NCBI GenBank assembly: GCA_023423895.1
Contig: JAFAER010000113.1
Coordinates: forward strand, 62,001-126,000
Length of the DNA stretch: 64,000 bases
Source of the DNA: Pseudomonadota bacterium
GTDB taxonomy: Bacteria > Myxococcota_A > Polyangia > Polyangiales > Polyangiaceae
Direction: 5' to 3'
The notes beneath the pieces are model-generated. The model did no database searches. It was not told the DNA's origin and saw nothing but the letters and a program-made list of their open reading frames with translations. Both the position numbers and the translations under genes were made by a program. Shown piece after piece: positions 16,673 through 24,829 of this stretch; positions within the stretch are counted from its first letter, which is position 1, and each line of letters starts with the position of its first letter.

Positions 16673-18457
16673 TCAGAAGGCGAGACGTCGGGAGACGGTC
16701 TCTCCCGGCTTGATCGTTACGACGGTGGTCTGCTTGACCTTCTCCGTCGTGTTCTCGAGAACGAGCGTGTGTGTCCCGGCGCTGAGCGGCACGCGGACGA
16801 GCGGCGTGTCTCCGAGCACCTTGCCGCCGGTGCTGACACGCGTCCACGGATACGTGTCGAGCGTCAGATAGCCCGTCTTGCCCTTCCCATCTTCGGGGTC
16901 GGGAGCTTTCGTCTCGGTCGTTGGCGGCGGCGTAGGCGCTGGCTGCCGAGGTGGCGGAGCCTGTCGCGGCGGCGGCGTCCAGGCGGGGCGCGCCGGAGCA
17001 GCCGCGACCTTCGGCCGGTCCCGCTCGATCTTCTCTGCCTTCTCGACCTTCTCCGCCTTCTCGGGGGGCGCAGTGCTCGGTGCGTGCGACGCGACCGCCG
17101 CGGTCTCGACAGGCGGCGGCTCGAGGGGAGCGGTCGGCGAGCCGGAGATCGCGGGCTCCGTCGTGCTTGGTGGCGTCGCCGTCGTGACCGCGACCTCCGT
17201 GGGCGCGGAGCGAGCGCCCACCCCGATCGCGAAGCCGATTCCAGTGATGAGCAGGGCCGCTCCGACGATGAGCCACGTCCGCTTGCTCGGAACGGTGCTC
17301 TCGGGAGGGGCGAGCGACGCGTTCTCCTGTTCCTGCCGCATCGAGATCGCCGAACCGGCCGGGGTGTGCGTGCCGCTCACGCCGCTCACGAGGCTCCGGT
17401 CCGAGCCTGGGGAGCCCGTCGGTGTCTTCGACTCTGGCGACGGAAGCAGGCTCGGGAGCTTGTCGGCGCCGGAGCCGGCCTTCAGCCGCGCGAGGTGACC
17501 ATCGATCTTCGTGCGTGTGGATGCGCGCTCTTCCGCGAAGATCTCTTTCACCACGCGCGCGACCTCGCGCATCGTCGCGGCCGGGTCCGGCGCGAGGAAC
17601 TCTTCGAGCGCCTCCTGCAGCTCCGCCGCGCTATGGAAGCGCGCGTCTCGATCTTTGCTGAGCGCCTTCTCGACGATCTTTGCAAGGTCGTCGGGAATGT
17701 CGGGCACGTACTCGCGAATGCTCGGCACTTCGCCGCGCAACATGTGGGCGAGGACCTCGACATCGCCTTTTTTGGCCCACATGCGCTGGCCGGCGATCGC
17801 CTCCCAGATCATGACGCCTGCCGAGAAGACGTCGGCACGAGGATCGACGTCCCCCGCGATCTGCTCGGGCGCCATGTACGCCGGCTTGCCCTTGAGGATG
17901 CCGGTGCGGGTCTCGATGCTCGAGTCGAGTGCCTTTGCGATACCGAAGTCGACGATCTTCGCCGTGCCGTCGAAGGTGATGAAGACGTTCTGCGGCGTGA
18001 CGTCACGGTGGACGATCCCGAGATCCGTCCCGTCGAAGTCCTTCAGCGTGTGGGCGTAGTGCAGACCGGCCAGGATCTCGCAGATGACGCGCAGGTGCAT
18101 GTTGCGCGTGAAGAGCGTCGACTTCCGACGGAGCAGACGCGCAAGCGTCACGCCGTCGAGGTAGTCCATGACGATGTAGTGGCGCTTGTCCTCCTCACCG
18201 ACCTCGTACGTCTGGACGATGTTCGGATGACTGAGGCGGGCGGCGAGCCTGGCTTCCTCGAGGAACATCTCGAGGAACGTCTCGTCTTCGACGAACTCCG
18301 GCTTCAGCTCCTTGATGACGAGAAGCTTGCTGAACCGCGCAGGCCCTTGAGAAACGGCGAGATACACGATGCCCATGCCGCCGCGCGCGATCTCGGCAAC
18401 GAGCTGGTACTTCCCTAGCTGGAGTCCCATCGACGACGAACCCTCGAACATTCTCAC
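16673..18457 (-). CDS. Ser/Thr protein kinase with PEGA domain (membrane)
   Basis: 594 residues from GTG 18457; ATG 18451 or 18430 are possible. The kinase domain spans about 17-285: ARGGMGIVY loop, Lys49 in LVIKE, Asp152 in HRDVTPQN, DFG from Asp170 and YMAPEQ. A juxtamembrane Ser/Pro stretch leads to a helix near 385-408 (TWLIVGAALLITGIGF), a Pro/Glu/Lys-rich linker and a C-terminal PEGA domain of about 66 residues (GYLTLDTYPWTRVSTGG). By eye about 49 of 66 PEGA residues match the kinase at 11781. It heads the operon with 16170-16658 and 15286-16152, whose products are exported and could be ligands or readers of the PEGA side. Confidence 0.9.
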   Translation of the reverse strand: MRMFEGSSSMGLQLGKYQLVAEIARGGMGIVYLAVSQGPARFSKLLVIKELKPEFVEDETFLEMFLEEARLAARLSHPNIVQTYEVGEEDKRHYIVMDYLDGVTLARLLRRKSTLFTRNMHLRVICEILAGLHYAHTLKDFDGTDLGIVHRDVTPQNVFITFDGTAKIVDFGIAKALDSSIETRTGILKGKPAYMAPEQIAGDVDPRADVFSAGVMIWEAIAGQRMWAKKGDVEVLAHMLRGEVPSIREYVPDIPDDLAKIVEKALSKDRDARFHSAAELQEALEEFLAPDPAATMREVARVVKEIFAEERASTRTKIDGHLARLKAGSGADKLPSLLPSPESKTPTGSPGSDRSLVSGVSGTHTPAGSAISMRQEQENASLAPPESTVPSKRTWLIVGAALLITGIGFAIGVGARSAPTEVAVTTATPPSTTEPAISGSPTAPLEPPPVETAAVASHAPSTAPPEKAEKVEKAEKIERDRPKVAAAPARPAWTPPPRQAPPPRQPAPTPPPTTETKAPDPEDGKGKTGYLTLDTYPWTRVSTGGKVLGDTPLVRVPLSAGTHTLVLENTTEKVKQTTVVTIKPGETVSRRLAF

Positions 18458-18896
18458 CGCGCCGATCGCGGAGCCCCAAACAAAAGTATCAACGCGTGGC
18501 CGCCCATCTCACAAGCCCTCTGCCGAGCTCGAGCAGTCTTTGGTGGCACAAGGGCGCCCGACGTGGGTGCACAAAAAATGAAATCGAACACGTGGCCGAC
18601 TGATGACTCATCGCGAAATGGGGGCCGGATCGATCCCTCGATTTCATCGAAACGACATGCTCGGATTGCATGATACATGCATGTGCTTACGTGTTTCCCG
18701 CTACGGAGTGGGAAGCCAGCGGACGAAATGCGTCACGCGCATCACAATCCGCGCGAATGCGTGAACGCAAGCTCCTGACACTCGCGGTAAGGCGAAGAAA
18801 GACGATCGCGCTGACCACGACCGGGCTGACGCGAAAGAACGATTTGTCCTAGAATCACTCTCGTGTCCGGACGAGCGTCCGTCGACCGAGCCCAAC
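18458..18896. promoter_or_regulatory. Divergent promoter region with a TGCATG-CATGCA palindrome
   Basis: This 439-base gap separates a kinase operon (minus) from a solute-binding lipoprotein (plus) and is less GC-rich than its surroundings. At 18667-18681 TGCATG-ATA-CATGCA is a perfect inverted repeat and a candidate operator. I see no gene. Confidence 0.4.
18826..18855 (+). promoter_or_regulatory. Candidate sigma-70-type promoter of the binding protein gene
   Basis: CTGACG at 18826-18831 and TAGAAT at 18850-18855 are 18 bases apart and lie 41 bases upstream of the start codon. Four and five of six bases match the consensus boxes. Confidence 0.35.
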
Positions 18897-20294
18897 ATGC
18901 GCATATCTGCCCAGGCCACCATTCTTGGTTCGTTGCTCGCGGCCATCGCCATCCTTCCCGGATGCAGCGACTCCGGACAGCCCGACACGCCGGCGCCCAC
19001 CGAGGAGAGCAGCAACACGATCTCGCTCGCGCTGGTGGTCTCGCTCACCGGGCCCACCCAGGCGATCGGAGACGAGGCGAAGCGCGGCGCAGAGGTGGCC
19101 GTCGCGCAGCTGAATGCGCTCGGTGGAGTCCTCAACAAGCGCATCAACCTCGTCATCGAGAATGACAACGGCGACCCGAAGGTGACGCGCCAGAAGCTCA
19201 CGGAGCTCGCCCAGCGAGGAATCACGCTCGGGATCGGTCCGTCGACCAGCACGGCGGCCCTCGAAGTCAAAGACCTGATCTCGAGCGATCAGGTCCTCTA
19301 CATCTCGCCGAGCGCGACGTCGCGCCTGCTCGACAAGCTCACGGACGAGGAGCCACCCACGCCTGCGCCCGGAGAGCCGCCGCCGAACCCGGTCTTCTTC
19401 CGCACGGCGGCGACGGACGTCTTCCTCTCCGCGGCCCTCACGCAGTACGCGTCCACGAGCGAGGGAGGAGCGACGCGCCGCTGTCCGTCGATCGTCCTCG
19501 TCCAGCAGAACGACGCCTACGGCGTCCCGATCGGCGAGGCTGTCGAGCGCTACTACCGGATCTTCTCGCTGGCCGTGCGCCGGAAGCTGGAGCTGGATCC
19601 GAACGTCGACAACACCGCGAAGCTCGCCGATGCCGCCGCGGCTGCAGGCAAGACCCTCGACGCACAGTGTCAGATCGTCGTCGCGCAACCGGAGGTCGCG
19701 GGAGCGTACATGCGCTCGTTCCAGCGTTTCCGCGAGGAGAACGAGGAGCTCCGCGACTGGTCGAGCTTCCTGACGATCGGCTCCGACGGCTTCCGGCAGG
19801 ACGACTTCATCGTCGCAGGGCGGTTCGACCGTGCAGACCCGAACCTGCCGACCGCCGGTGAGGGGAGCATCGCGGTTGCGGCGGATACGGCGCCGCTAGC
19901 GCCGGAGTACAGCGCCTTCCTCAACCTGTTCAAGGCGCGGTTTCCGAACGACGAGCCGGGCAGGTATGGCTCGACGGCCTACGACGCGACGATCCTCCTC
20001 GCCGCCGCGATCGAACGCGCGCAGACGACCAGCGACCACAAGCAGATCCGCGACACACTGTATCGGATCTCACAGGGCCGCGTCCGTGTCGGCCCGAACC
20101 GGCTCACCGACATGATGGATCTCCTCCGTCGAGGGGAGGACATCAACTACGAAGGCGCCTCCGGATCGCTCGACTTCACGAATAGTGGCCACGTCCGTTC
20201 GGCATTCGGCGTCTGGCGGATTGAAAATGCCCAGTTCGTGAAGGTGAAGACCTTCGAGATCTCCGAGCTCGATGACGTGAGCAGCACGCTCTGA
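18897..20294 (+). CDS. ABC-type branched-chain amino-acid-like solute-binding lipoprotein
   Basis: 465 residues. A lipoprotein signal ends LPGC (Cys23). The mature protein fits the type I periplasmic binding fold (Peripla_BP_6, Leu/Ile/Val type): ISLALVVSLTGPTQAIGDEAKRGAE, AVAQLNALGGVLNKRINLVIENDNGDP and the central YGSTAYDATILLAAAIE segment near residue 360. No permease or ATPase gene is adjacent, so it may serve a distant transporter or act as a receptor. It converges with a second binding protein of the same fold across a shared terminator. Confidence 0.8.
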   Translation: MRISAQATILGSLLAAIAILPGCSDSGQPDTPAPTEESSNTISLALVVSLTGPTQAIGDEAKRGAEVAVAQLNALGGVLNKRINLVIENDNGDPKVTRQKLTELAQRGITLGIGPSTSTAALEVKDLISSDQVLYISPSATSRLLDKLTDEEPPTPAPGEPPPNPVFFRTAATDVFLSAALTQYASTSEGGATRRCPSIVLVQQNDAYGVPIGEAVERYYRIFSLAVRRKLELDPNVDNTAKLADAAAAAGKTLDAQCQIVVAQPEVAGAYMRSFQRFREENEELRDWSSFLTIGSDGFRQDDFIVAGRFDRADPNLPTAGEGSIAVAADTAPLAPEYSAFLNLFKARFPNDEPGRYGSTAYDATILLAAAIERAQTTSDHKQIRDTLYRISQGRVRVGPNRLTDMMDLLRRGEDINYEGASGSLDFTNSGHVRSAFGVWRIENAQFVKVKTFEISELDDVSSTL

Positions 20295-20431
20295 TCGCCG
20301 CGCCGCGCCCCTCGGGCGAGCGCCCGGAAGTGGGCGGGGGGGCGGCGGCGTTCCTTCCGATGTCCTCGACCGTGCGCTCGCGAGAAGCGAGCTTGTCCGG
20401 ATCGAGCGACGAGTTCGAACGACAAACGAGA

Positions 20432-20460
20432 GAAGGCGGCGCGTGATCAGCGCCGCCTTC
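20432..20460. terminator. Bidirectional hairpin between convergent binding-protein genes
   Basis: gaaggcggcgc and gcgccgccttc pair perfectly (11 bp) around a 7-base loop. It lies between the stops at 20294 and 20486. No long T-run follows on the plus strand, so efficiency is uncertain. Confidence 0.7.
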
Positions 20461-20485
20461 GTCGTCGAAGCTTACGTGGTCGAGG

Positions 20486-22174
20486 TCAGGGGCAGGTGAA
20501 CGTGCCGGTCAGCGCGCCGGTCGTCGCGCTGTAGCTCTGTCCCGTCGCCTCCTCGTAGACGCGGGCGTTGTTGTTCGGATCGATCTTCACGCACCAGATG
20601 CCGTAGTCGGACGGTGCTTCACCGGTCGCGACGTCGAAATCGAGCGGGCCCGACGCGCCGTTGAAGTCGATCTTCTCGCCCTTCAGCATCGCCTCCATGC
20701 CCTTCGGCAGGCCGGTGGGCCCGACGTCGATCTTCTGTGTGCCCCCGGTGAGGAGCGCCATGTTCTTCGCGAGGTCGGTGCCCGTGACGGCAGCCCCCTT
20801 CGATGCGGTCAGCGCGTACGTGATCATGTAGCCGATGTCGTACGTGCCAGCCATGCCGTAGGAGAGGACGGAGTCCGCACCGTACGCCTCCTTGTACGCC
20901 ACGTTGAAGAACGTCTGCGCGAGCGTCGTGAGGACGCCGGGCTGAGTCCCGCGGATGCGCTTGCGAAGCCCTTCACGATCGCCCGGAGCCGGCGTCTTCG
21001 TGTCCGCGGGGTCGACGAGCGCCGTGAGCTCCGGCTTCTTTTGACCGTCTGCAAGGACGTAGATCGGCTTCTTCGAGGGGTTCGTAGCCTCGAATGGGCG
21101 CATGATGTCGTCCGTCGCCTCGCTCGTTCCGGCCATCACGACGATATCGGGCTGGAAGGTTCCGAGCTGGGTTGCAGCTGTGGAGCGCGCAATGCCGTCG
21201 GGATCGGCGTCGGCCGTCTTGTAGACGATGTCCGTGAAGCTCGTGTCGGTCGGAGCAGCGCCGTTGATCATGAGGCCGTTCTTGAACGCCTCGGCGATGC
21301 CCTTCCCGTATGCGTCGTTCTTGGTCACGAGAGCGAGCTTGATCGCGGCGTTACCGTTCTTTGCTTTCAGCTCCGTCTCGACCTGCAAGAACATCTTCTG
21401 CAGCACGATGCTCTGTACGACGTCCGACGGGGCTGCACGCCAGAGGAGCCGCGTGCCGTCGGGCGACGCGTTGAAGTCCGCCGGATTGGTGATCGCGATC
21501 GCCGTCGAGCTCGGCGCGAACTGCATCACCTTGCCAGGCACCGTCGCGTTCTTGGCGAGGTCGAGCGTGTTGCCGCTGGTGCTCGCGCCCACGATGACGG
21601 GCACCTTGAGATCGTTGATGAGGTGCTCGGCTCCGCGGATGCGATCGATCAGCGGCCCGGCGTCGGGGCCGGCATCGGGAAGAGCGGCGGTGTTCGTGTC
21701 GTCACACGCGACGTAAGCGAGCGTGCGCGGGGCCTTGCAACGGTCCGCGTCACGGACGCCGCCCGCAGCATTCACTTCCTTGATCGCGAGCTCGAGGCTG
21801 TTGATGCGCGCGGTGCCCGACGTCCCGTTCGAACCCGTCTGCGCGAGCGAGACGCCGATGACGAGGACGTTGCCGCCCTCGAGGTCGCCACCGACCTTCT
21901 GGCAGTCGGGCGACTTCATCTTCACGCATTGACCCGCGACGCAGACCTGAGGGTCGTTGGGATCCGTCGTGCACTTCGCGGCGGTGCACGACGGGGCTTC
22001 CTGCGGCGGACACTGATCGTTCGGCCCCGTCTCCTGATTGCCGCTCGAGTCGAGCCCGGAGTCGGGCGCGGTCACGCTCGTAGGGTCGTCATCGCTGCAG
22101 GCGGCGAGGACACCGAGAATCAGACTGGACCCAGCTATGAGCGTTGCACTCGTGTTGCGAATGAATGACCGCAT
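20486..22174 (-). CDS. ABC-type solute-binding lipoprotein with Cys-rich N-terminal insert
   Basis: 562 residues from ATG 22174 (GGAGGG five bases upstream), which gives a lipoprotein signal ending VLAAC; an upstream Met at 22258 is unlikely. Residues about 25-95 form an Asp/Ser-rich spacer with six or more Cys (CPPQEAPSCTAAKC, CVAGQC). The type I periplasmic binding fold follows: VLVIGVSLAQTGSNG, LELAIKEVNAAGG, VPVIVGASTSGNTL, LVTKNDAYGKGIAEAF, YDIGYMITYAL. As with its neighbour there is no transporter operon around it. The Cys insert is not part of standard transporter-binding proteins and suggests a surface display role. Confidence 0.75.
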   Translation of the reverse strand: MRSFIRNTSATLIAGSSLILGVLAACSDDDPTSVTAPDSGLDSSGNQETGPNDQCPPQEAPSCTAAKCTTDPNDPQVCVAGQCVKMKSPDCQKVGGDLEGGNVLVIGVSLAQTGSNGTSGTARINSLELAIKEVNAAGGVRDADRCKAPRTLAYVACDDTNTAALPDAGPDAGPLIDRIRGAEHLINDLKVPVIVGASTSGNTLDLAKNATVPGKVMQFAPSSTAIAITNPADFNASPDGTRLLWRAAPSDVVQSIVLQKMFLQVETELKAKNGNAAIKLALVTKNDAYGKGIAEAFKNGLMINGAAPTDTSFTDIVYKTADADPDGIARSTAATQLGTFQPDIVVMAGTSEATDDIMRPFEATNPSKKPIYVLADGQKKPELTALVDPADTKTPAPGDREGLRKRIRGTQPGVLTTLAQTFFNVAYKEAYGADSVLSYGMAGTYDIGYMITYALTASKGAAVTGTDLAKNMALLTGGTQKIDVGPTGLPKGMEAMLKGEKIDFNGASGPLDFDVATGEAPSDYGIWCVKIDPNNNARVYEEATGQSYSATTGALTGTFTCP

Positions 22175-22792
22175 TGACTCCCTCCAGCGCTTTAAGGCTT
22201 CCGACAAGCATCGCCCTTTTGATGGGGCCACGCCAAGTCCTAAGAGCGGCATTTGCACGAATATCGATTCGCTCGTGACGCTCTTCTCAACTCAACACGT
22301 TTCAGATCACCTTTCCTCGTCTTTCATCTCACATGGTTACTCCGCGTGGCCGACGTCTCGTCGTCTGGCCTCACTCATGTGGCGTCGCTCATGTGGCGTC
22401 GCTCATGTGGCGTCGATCATGTGGCGTCGCTCATGTGGCGTCGCTCATGTGGCGTCTGGTCTCGTCTGGCCTCGTCTCGTCTGGTCCCGCCTCGCGTCTC
22501 TTCGGTTGTGGGCGCGCTCCCTTCGTTCCGTCGACATGACGTGGAGCTCGCGGTCTGCTCTCGCTTCCGTCCAACGCTGCACGTCATCGCGGCACACCCG
22601 CCCGATTCCCTCTGGTCTCGTTCTGTTGTGGCGCCCGTCTCGGGCTCGGCGCCTCGCGTCATCGACGCGCATCGGTGCGTTTGGAGCTCGAGAGCATCGC
22701 TCCAGGCTGAGGCTCGCCACGTTTGGCCGTCGGGCTAGGAAGGCGACGTCGTCGGCTGGTATCGTGCGTCCGCCCTACAGGAGCCCACGACC
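22175..22792. other. Gap between divergent lipoprotein gene and hemL; mostly simple-sequence DNA
   Basis: 618 bases with no convincing gene. It holds the 14-bp array at 22374-22457, then a degenerate gtctcgtctgg stretch to about 22500. Promoters for both flanking genes must lie here; the hemL start has CAGGAG nine bases upstream. Confidence 0.5.
22374..22457. repeat. Minisatellite: six copies of a 14-bp unit
   Basis: Six contiguous 14-mers with consensus ctcatgtggcgtcg begin at 22374, 22388, 22402, 22416, 22430 and 22444. Only the fourth (atcatg) and the last (ending gtct) differ. The period is not a multiple of three, so the array is not a coding repeat. Confidence 0.9.
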
Positions 22793-24079
22793 ATGTCCGA
22801 TTCGAAGAGCATCGAGCTGCTCGCCCGTGCCGAGCGCGTCATCCCCGGCGGCGTGAACAGCCCCGTCCGAGCGTTCCGCAGCGTCGGCGGAAAGCCCGTG
22901 TTCATCTCGCGTGCCGAAGGCGCCTACCTCTACGGTGCGGATGGCAAGCGCTACACCGAGTACGTCGGTTCGTGGGGGCCGATGATTCTCGGCCATGCTC
23001 ATCCGGCCGTGGTCGAGGCGATCGTGGCGGCGGCGAAGAACGGGACGAGCTACGGCGCGCCGACCGAGCTCGAGGTTCGGTTCGCGGAGAAGATCATCGA
23101 GCTCTACCCTTCGATCGAGATGATGCGGGCGGTTTCGAGCGGAACCGAGGCCTGCATGGCCGCGCTTCGTGTCGCGCGTGGGTTCACCGGTCGCGAGGCG
23201 ATCGTGAAGTTCGAGGGGTGCTACCACGGCCACGCGGACTTCTTGCTCGTGAAGGCCGGTTCGGGCGCGCTGACGTTCGGCGTGCCCGACTCGGCCGGCG
23301 TGCCGGTCCAGACCGCCAAGTCGACGATCACGGCCGCGTACAACGACGTCGCGGCGCTCGAGAAGCTGTTCGCAGAGCGCGGCAAGGAGATCGCCGCCGT
23401 CATCGTCGAGCCCGTCGTCGGCAACATGGGCGTGGTTCCGCCGGAGCCGGGCTTCCTCGAGGCGATCGTGCGGCTCTGCCGCGACAGCGGCGCAGTCTCG
23501 ATCTTCGACGAGGTCATGACGGGTAGCCGCGTCGCGCGTGGCGGCATGCAGGAGCGCGCGAACGTCCGTCCGGACATGACGTGCCTCGGGAAGATCGTCG
23601 GCGGAGGAATGCCGCTGGCAGCCTACGGCGGCCGTCGCGAGATCATGCAGAAGGTGGCGCCCGTCGGCCCCGTCTACCAGGCGGGTACGCTCAGCGGGAA
23701 CCCGGTCGCGGTGAGCGCAGCGCTCGCAGTGCTCGAGCGTCTCGACGCCTCCGTCTACGCGAAGCTGGAGGCGCTCGGCGCACGCCTGGAGCAAGGCTTC
23801 ATCGCAGGTGCGAAGAAGGCCAACGTGGACGTGTGCGTGCAGCGCGTCGGGTCGATGATCACGCCCTTCTTCACGAAGGGCCCGATCCGGTCGTTCACCG
23901 ATGCAGTGAAGTCCGACACGACGCGTTTCGGCAAATGGCACGCGGCGATGCTCGAGCGCGGGCACTACTGGCCGCCGTCGCAATACGAGGCTGCGTTCGT
24001 CAGTACCGCACACACCGAGGCGGACATCGACGCGACGATCTTCGCCGCGGCCGAGGCGTTCGCGCTCGCGACGAGCTGA
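22793..24079 (+). CDS. hemL: Glutamate-1-semialdehyde 2,1-aminomutase
   Basis: 428 residues, full length for the family. It converts glutamate-1-semialdehyde to 5-aminolevulinate in the C5 route to haem, using pyridoxal phosphate in the cytoplasm. It has the family opening IPGGVNSPVRAFRSVGG, the AVSSGTEACMAALRVAR segment, YHGHAD and the PLP lysine Lys267 in CLGKIVGGGMP; FDEVMTG precedes it. The start has CAGGAG nine bases upstream. It is a single gene with no other haem genes beside it. Confidence 0.97.
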   Translation: MSDSKSIELLARAERVIPGGVNSPVRAFRSVGGKPVFISRAEGAYLYGADGKRYTEYVGSWGPMILGHAHPAVVEAIVAAAKNGTSYGAPTELEVRFAEKIIELYPSIEMMRAVSSGTEACMAALRVARGFTGREAIVKFEGCYHGHADFLLVKAGSGALTFGVPDSAGVPVQTAKSTITAAYNDVAALEKLFAERGKEIAAVIVEPVVGNMGVVPPEPGFLEAIVRLCRDSGAVSIFDEVMTGSRVARGGMQERANVRPDMTCLGKIVGGGMPLAAYGGRREIMQKVAPVGPVYQAGTLSGNPVAVSAALAVLERLDASVYAKLEALGARLEQGFIAGAKKANVDVCVQRVGSMITPFFTKGPIRSFTDAVKSDTTRFGKWHAAMLERGHYWPPSQYEAAFVSTAHTEADIDATIFAAAEAFALATS

Positions 24080-24148
24080 GCCCGCGTACGGCTGAGCTCT
24101 CGGGCCGGCGAGCCTTAACCCCGCCGCGTCTCTGCCGTTCCGCATGGA

Positions 24149-24829
24149 ATGGCGTACGTGCGATTTCCCGCGAGGAGCCGTCCGCGGCTCCTCGGGATCA
24201 TCGGCGTCGCCGCATGGCTGGCCGTCGTGGCAGCAGGGCTCCTCACGCTCACGGCTCATGGCGCCGCGGCGGGCCCGCCTGCATCACCGCCGGCAGAGCT
24301 GCCCGCGGACGGTGAGCTGTCGCCGAGCCTGCGCCGCGCGGGCCGAGCCATGCTCGTCGTGGCTGCGCATCCGGCGTGCCCGTGTACCCGCGCGACCCTT
24401 CGTCAGCTCGAGCGGGTGCTCGCGTCGACGCGTCCCGCCGACAGCGAGGCGGCAAGAGGCGCCGACGTGGTCGTCCTCTTCGGAGGGCCGCTCGGTGACG
24501 CCAGGACCGACCGCATTGCCAGCGACCTCCGCGCGATCGCGGCCGCGATCCCTGGCGTCCGCCTCGTCGACGATCCCGGCGGCGTCCAGACCGCGAGCCT
24601 CGGCGCGAAGACGTCCGGGACGGTCCTCTTCTACGACCGCACCGGCAGGCTTCGTTTCAACGGTGGGATCACACCGGGGCGCGGGCACGAGGGCGACAGC
24701 GCGGGCGCCGACGCCCTCCGCGCGCTGCTCCGGGAAGAGGCGATCGACGACGTTCCGGCCGAACGAACGAGCTCGAGCGCGACGTCTGTCTTCGGATGCG
24801 AGCTGTTCGACCGGAGCGAGCGGCCATGA
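24149..24829 (+). CDS. Membrane-anchored thioredoxin-like protein with CPC motif
   Basis: 226 residues. An N-terminal hydrophobic helix (about 14-38) anchors it, leaving the rest in the periplasm. Residues about 60-190 look like a thioredoxin-type fold: AMLVVAAHPACPCTR carries His74 and the Cys77-Pro-Cys79 pair where a CxxC site would be, then TSGTVLFYDRTGRLRFNGGIT near 155, a typical strand pair. I have seen similar proteins labelled RedB, but that is from memory. Its stop overlaps the next gene's start (ATGA), so it is coupled to a hybrid histidine kinase and may report redox state to it. Confidence 0.55.
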   Translation: MAYVRFPARSRPRLLGIIGVAAWLAVVAAGLLTLTAHGAAAGPPASPPAELPADGELSPSLRRAGRAMLVVAAHPACPCTRATLRQLERVLASTRPADSEAARGADVVVLFGGPLGDARTDRIASDLRAIAAAIPGVRLVDDPGGVQTASLGAKTSGTVLFYDRTGRLRFNGGITPGRGHEGDSAGADALRALLREEAIDDVPAERTSSSATSVFGCELFDRSERP

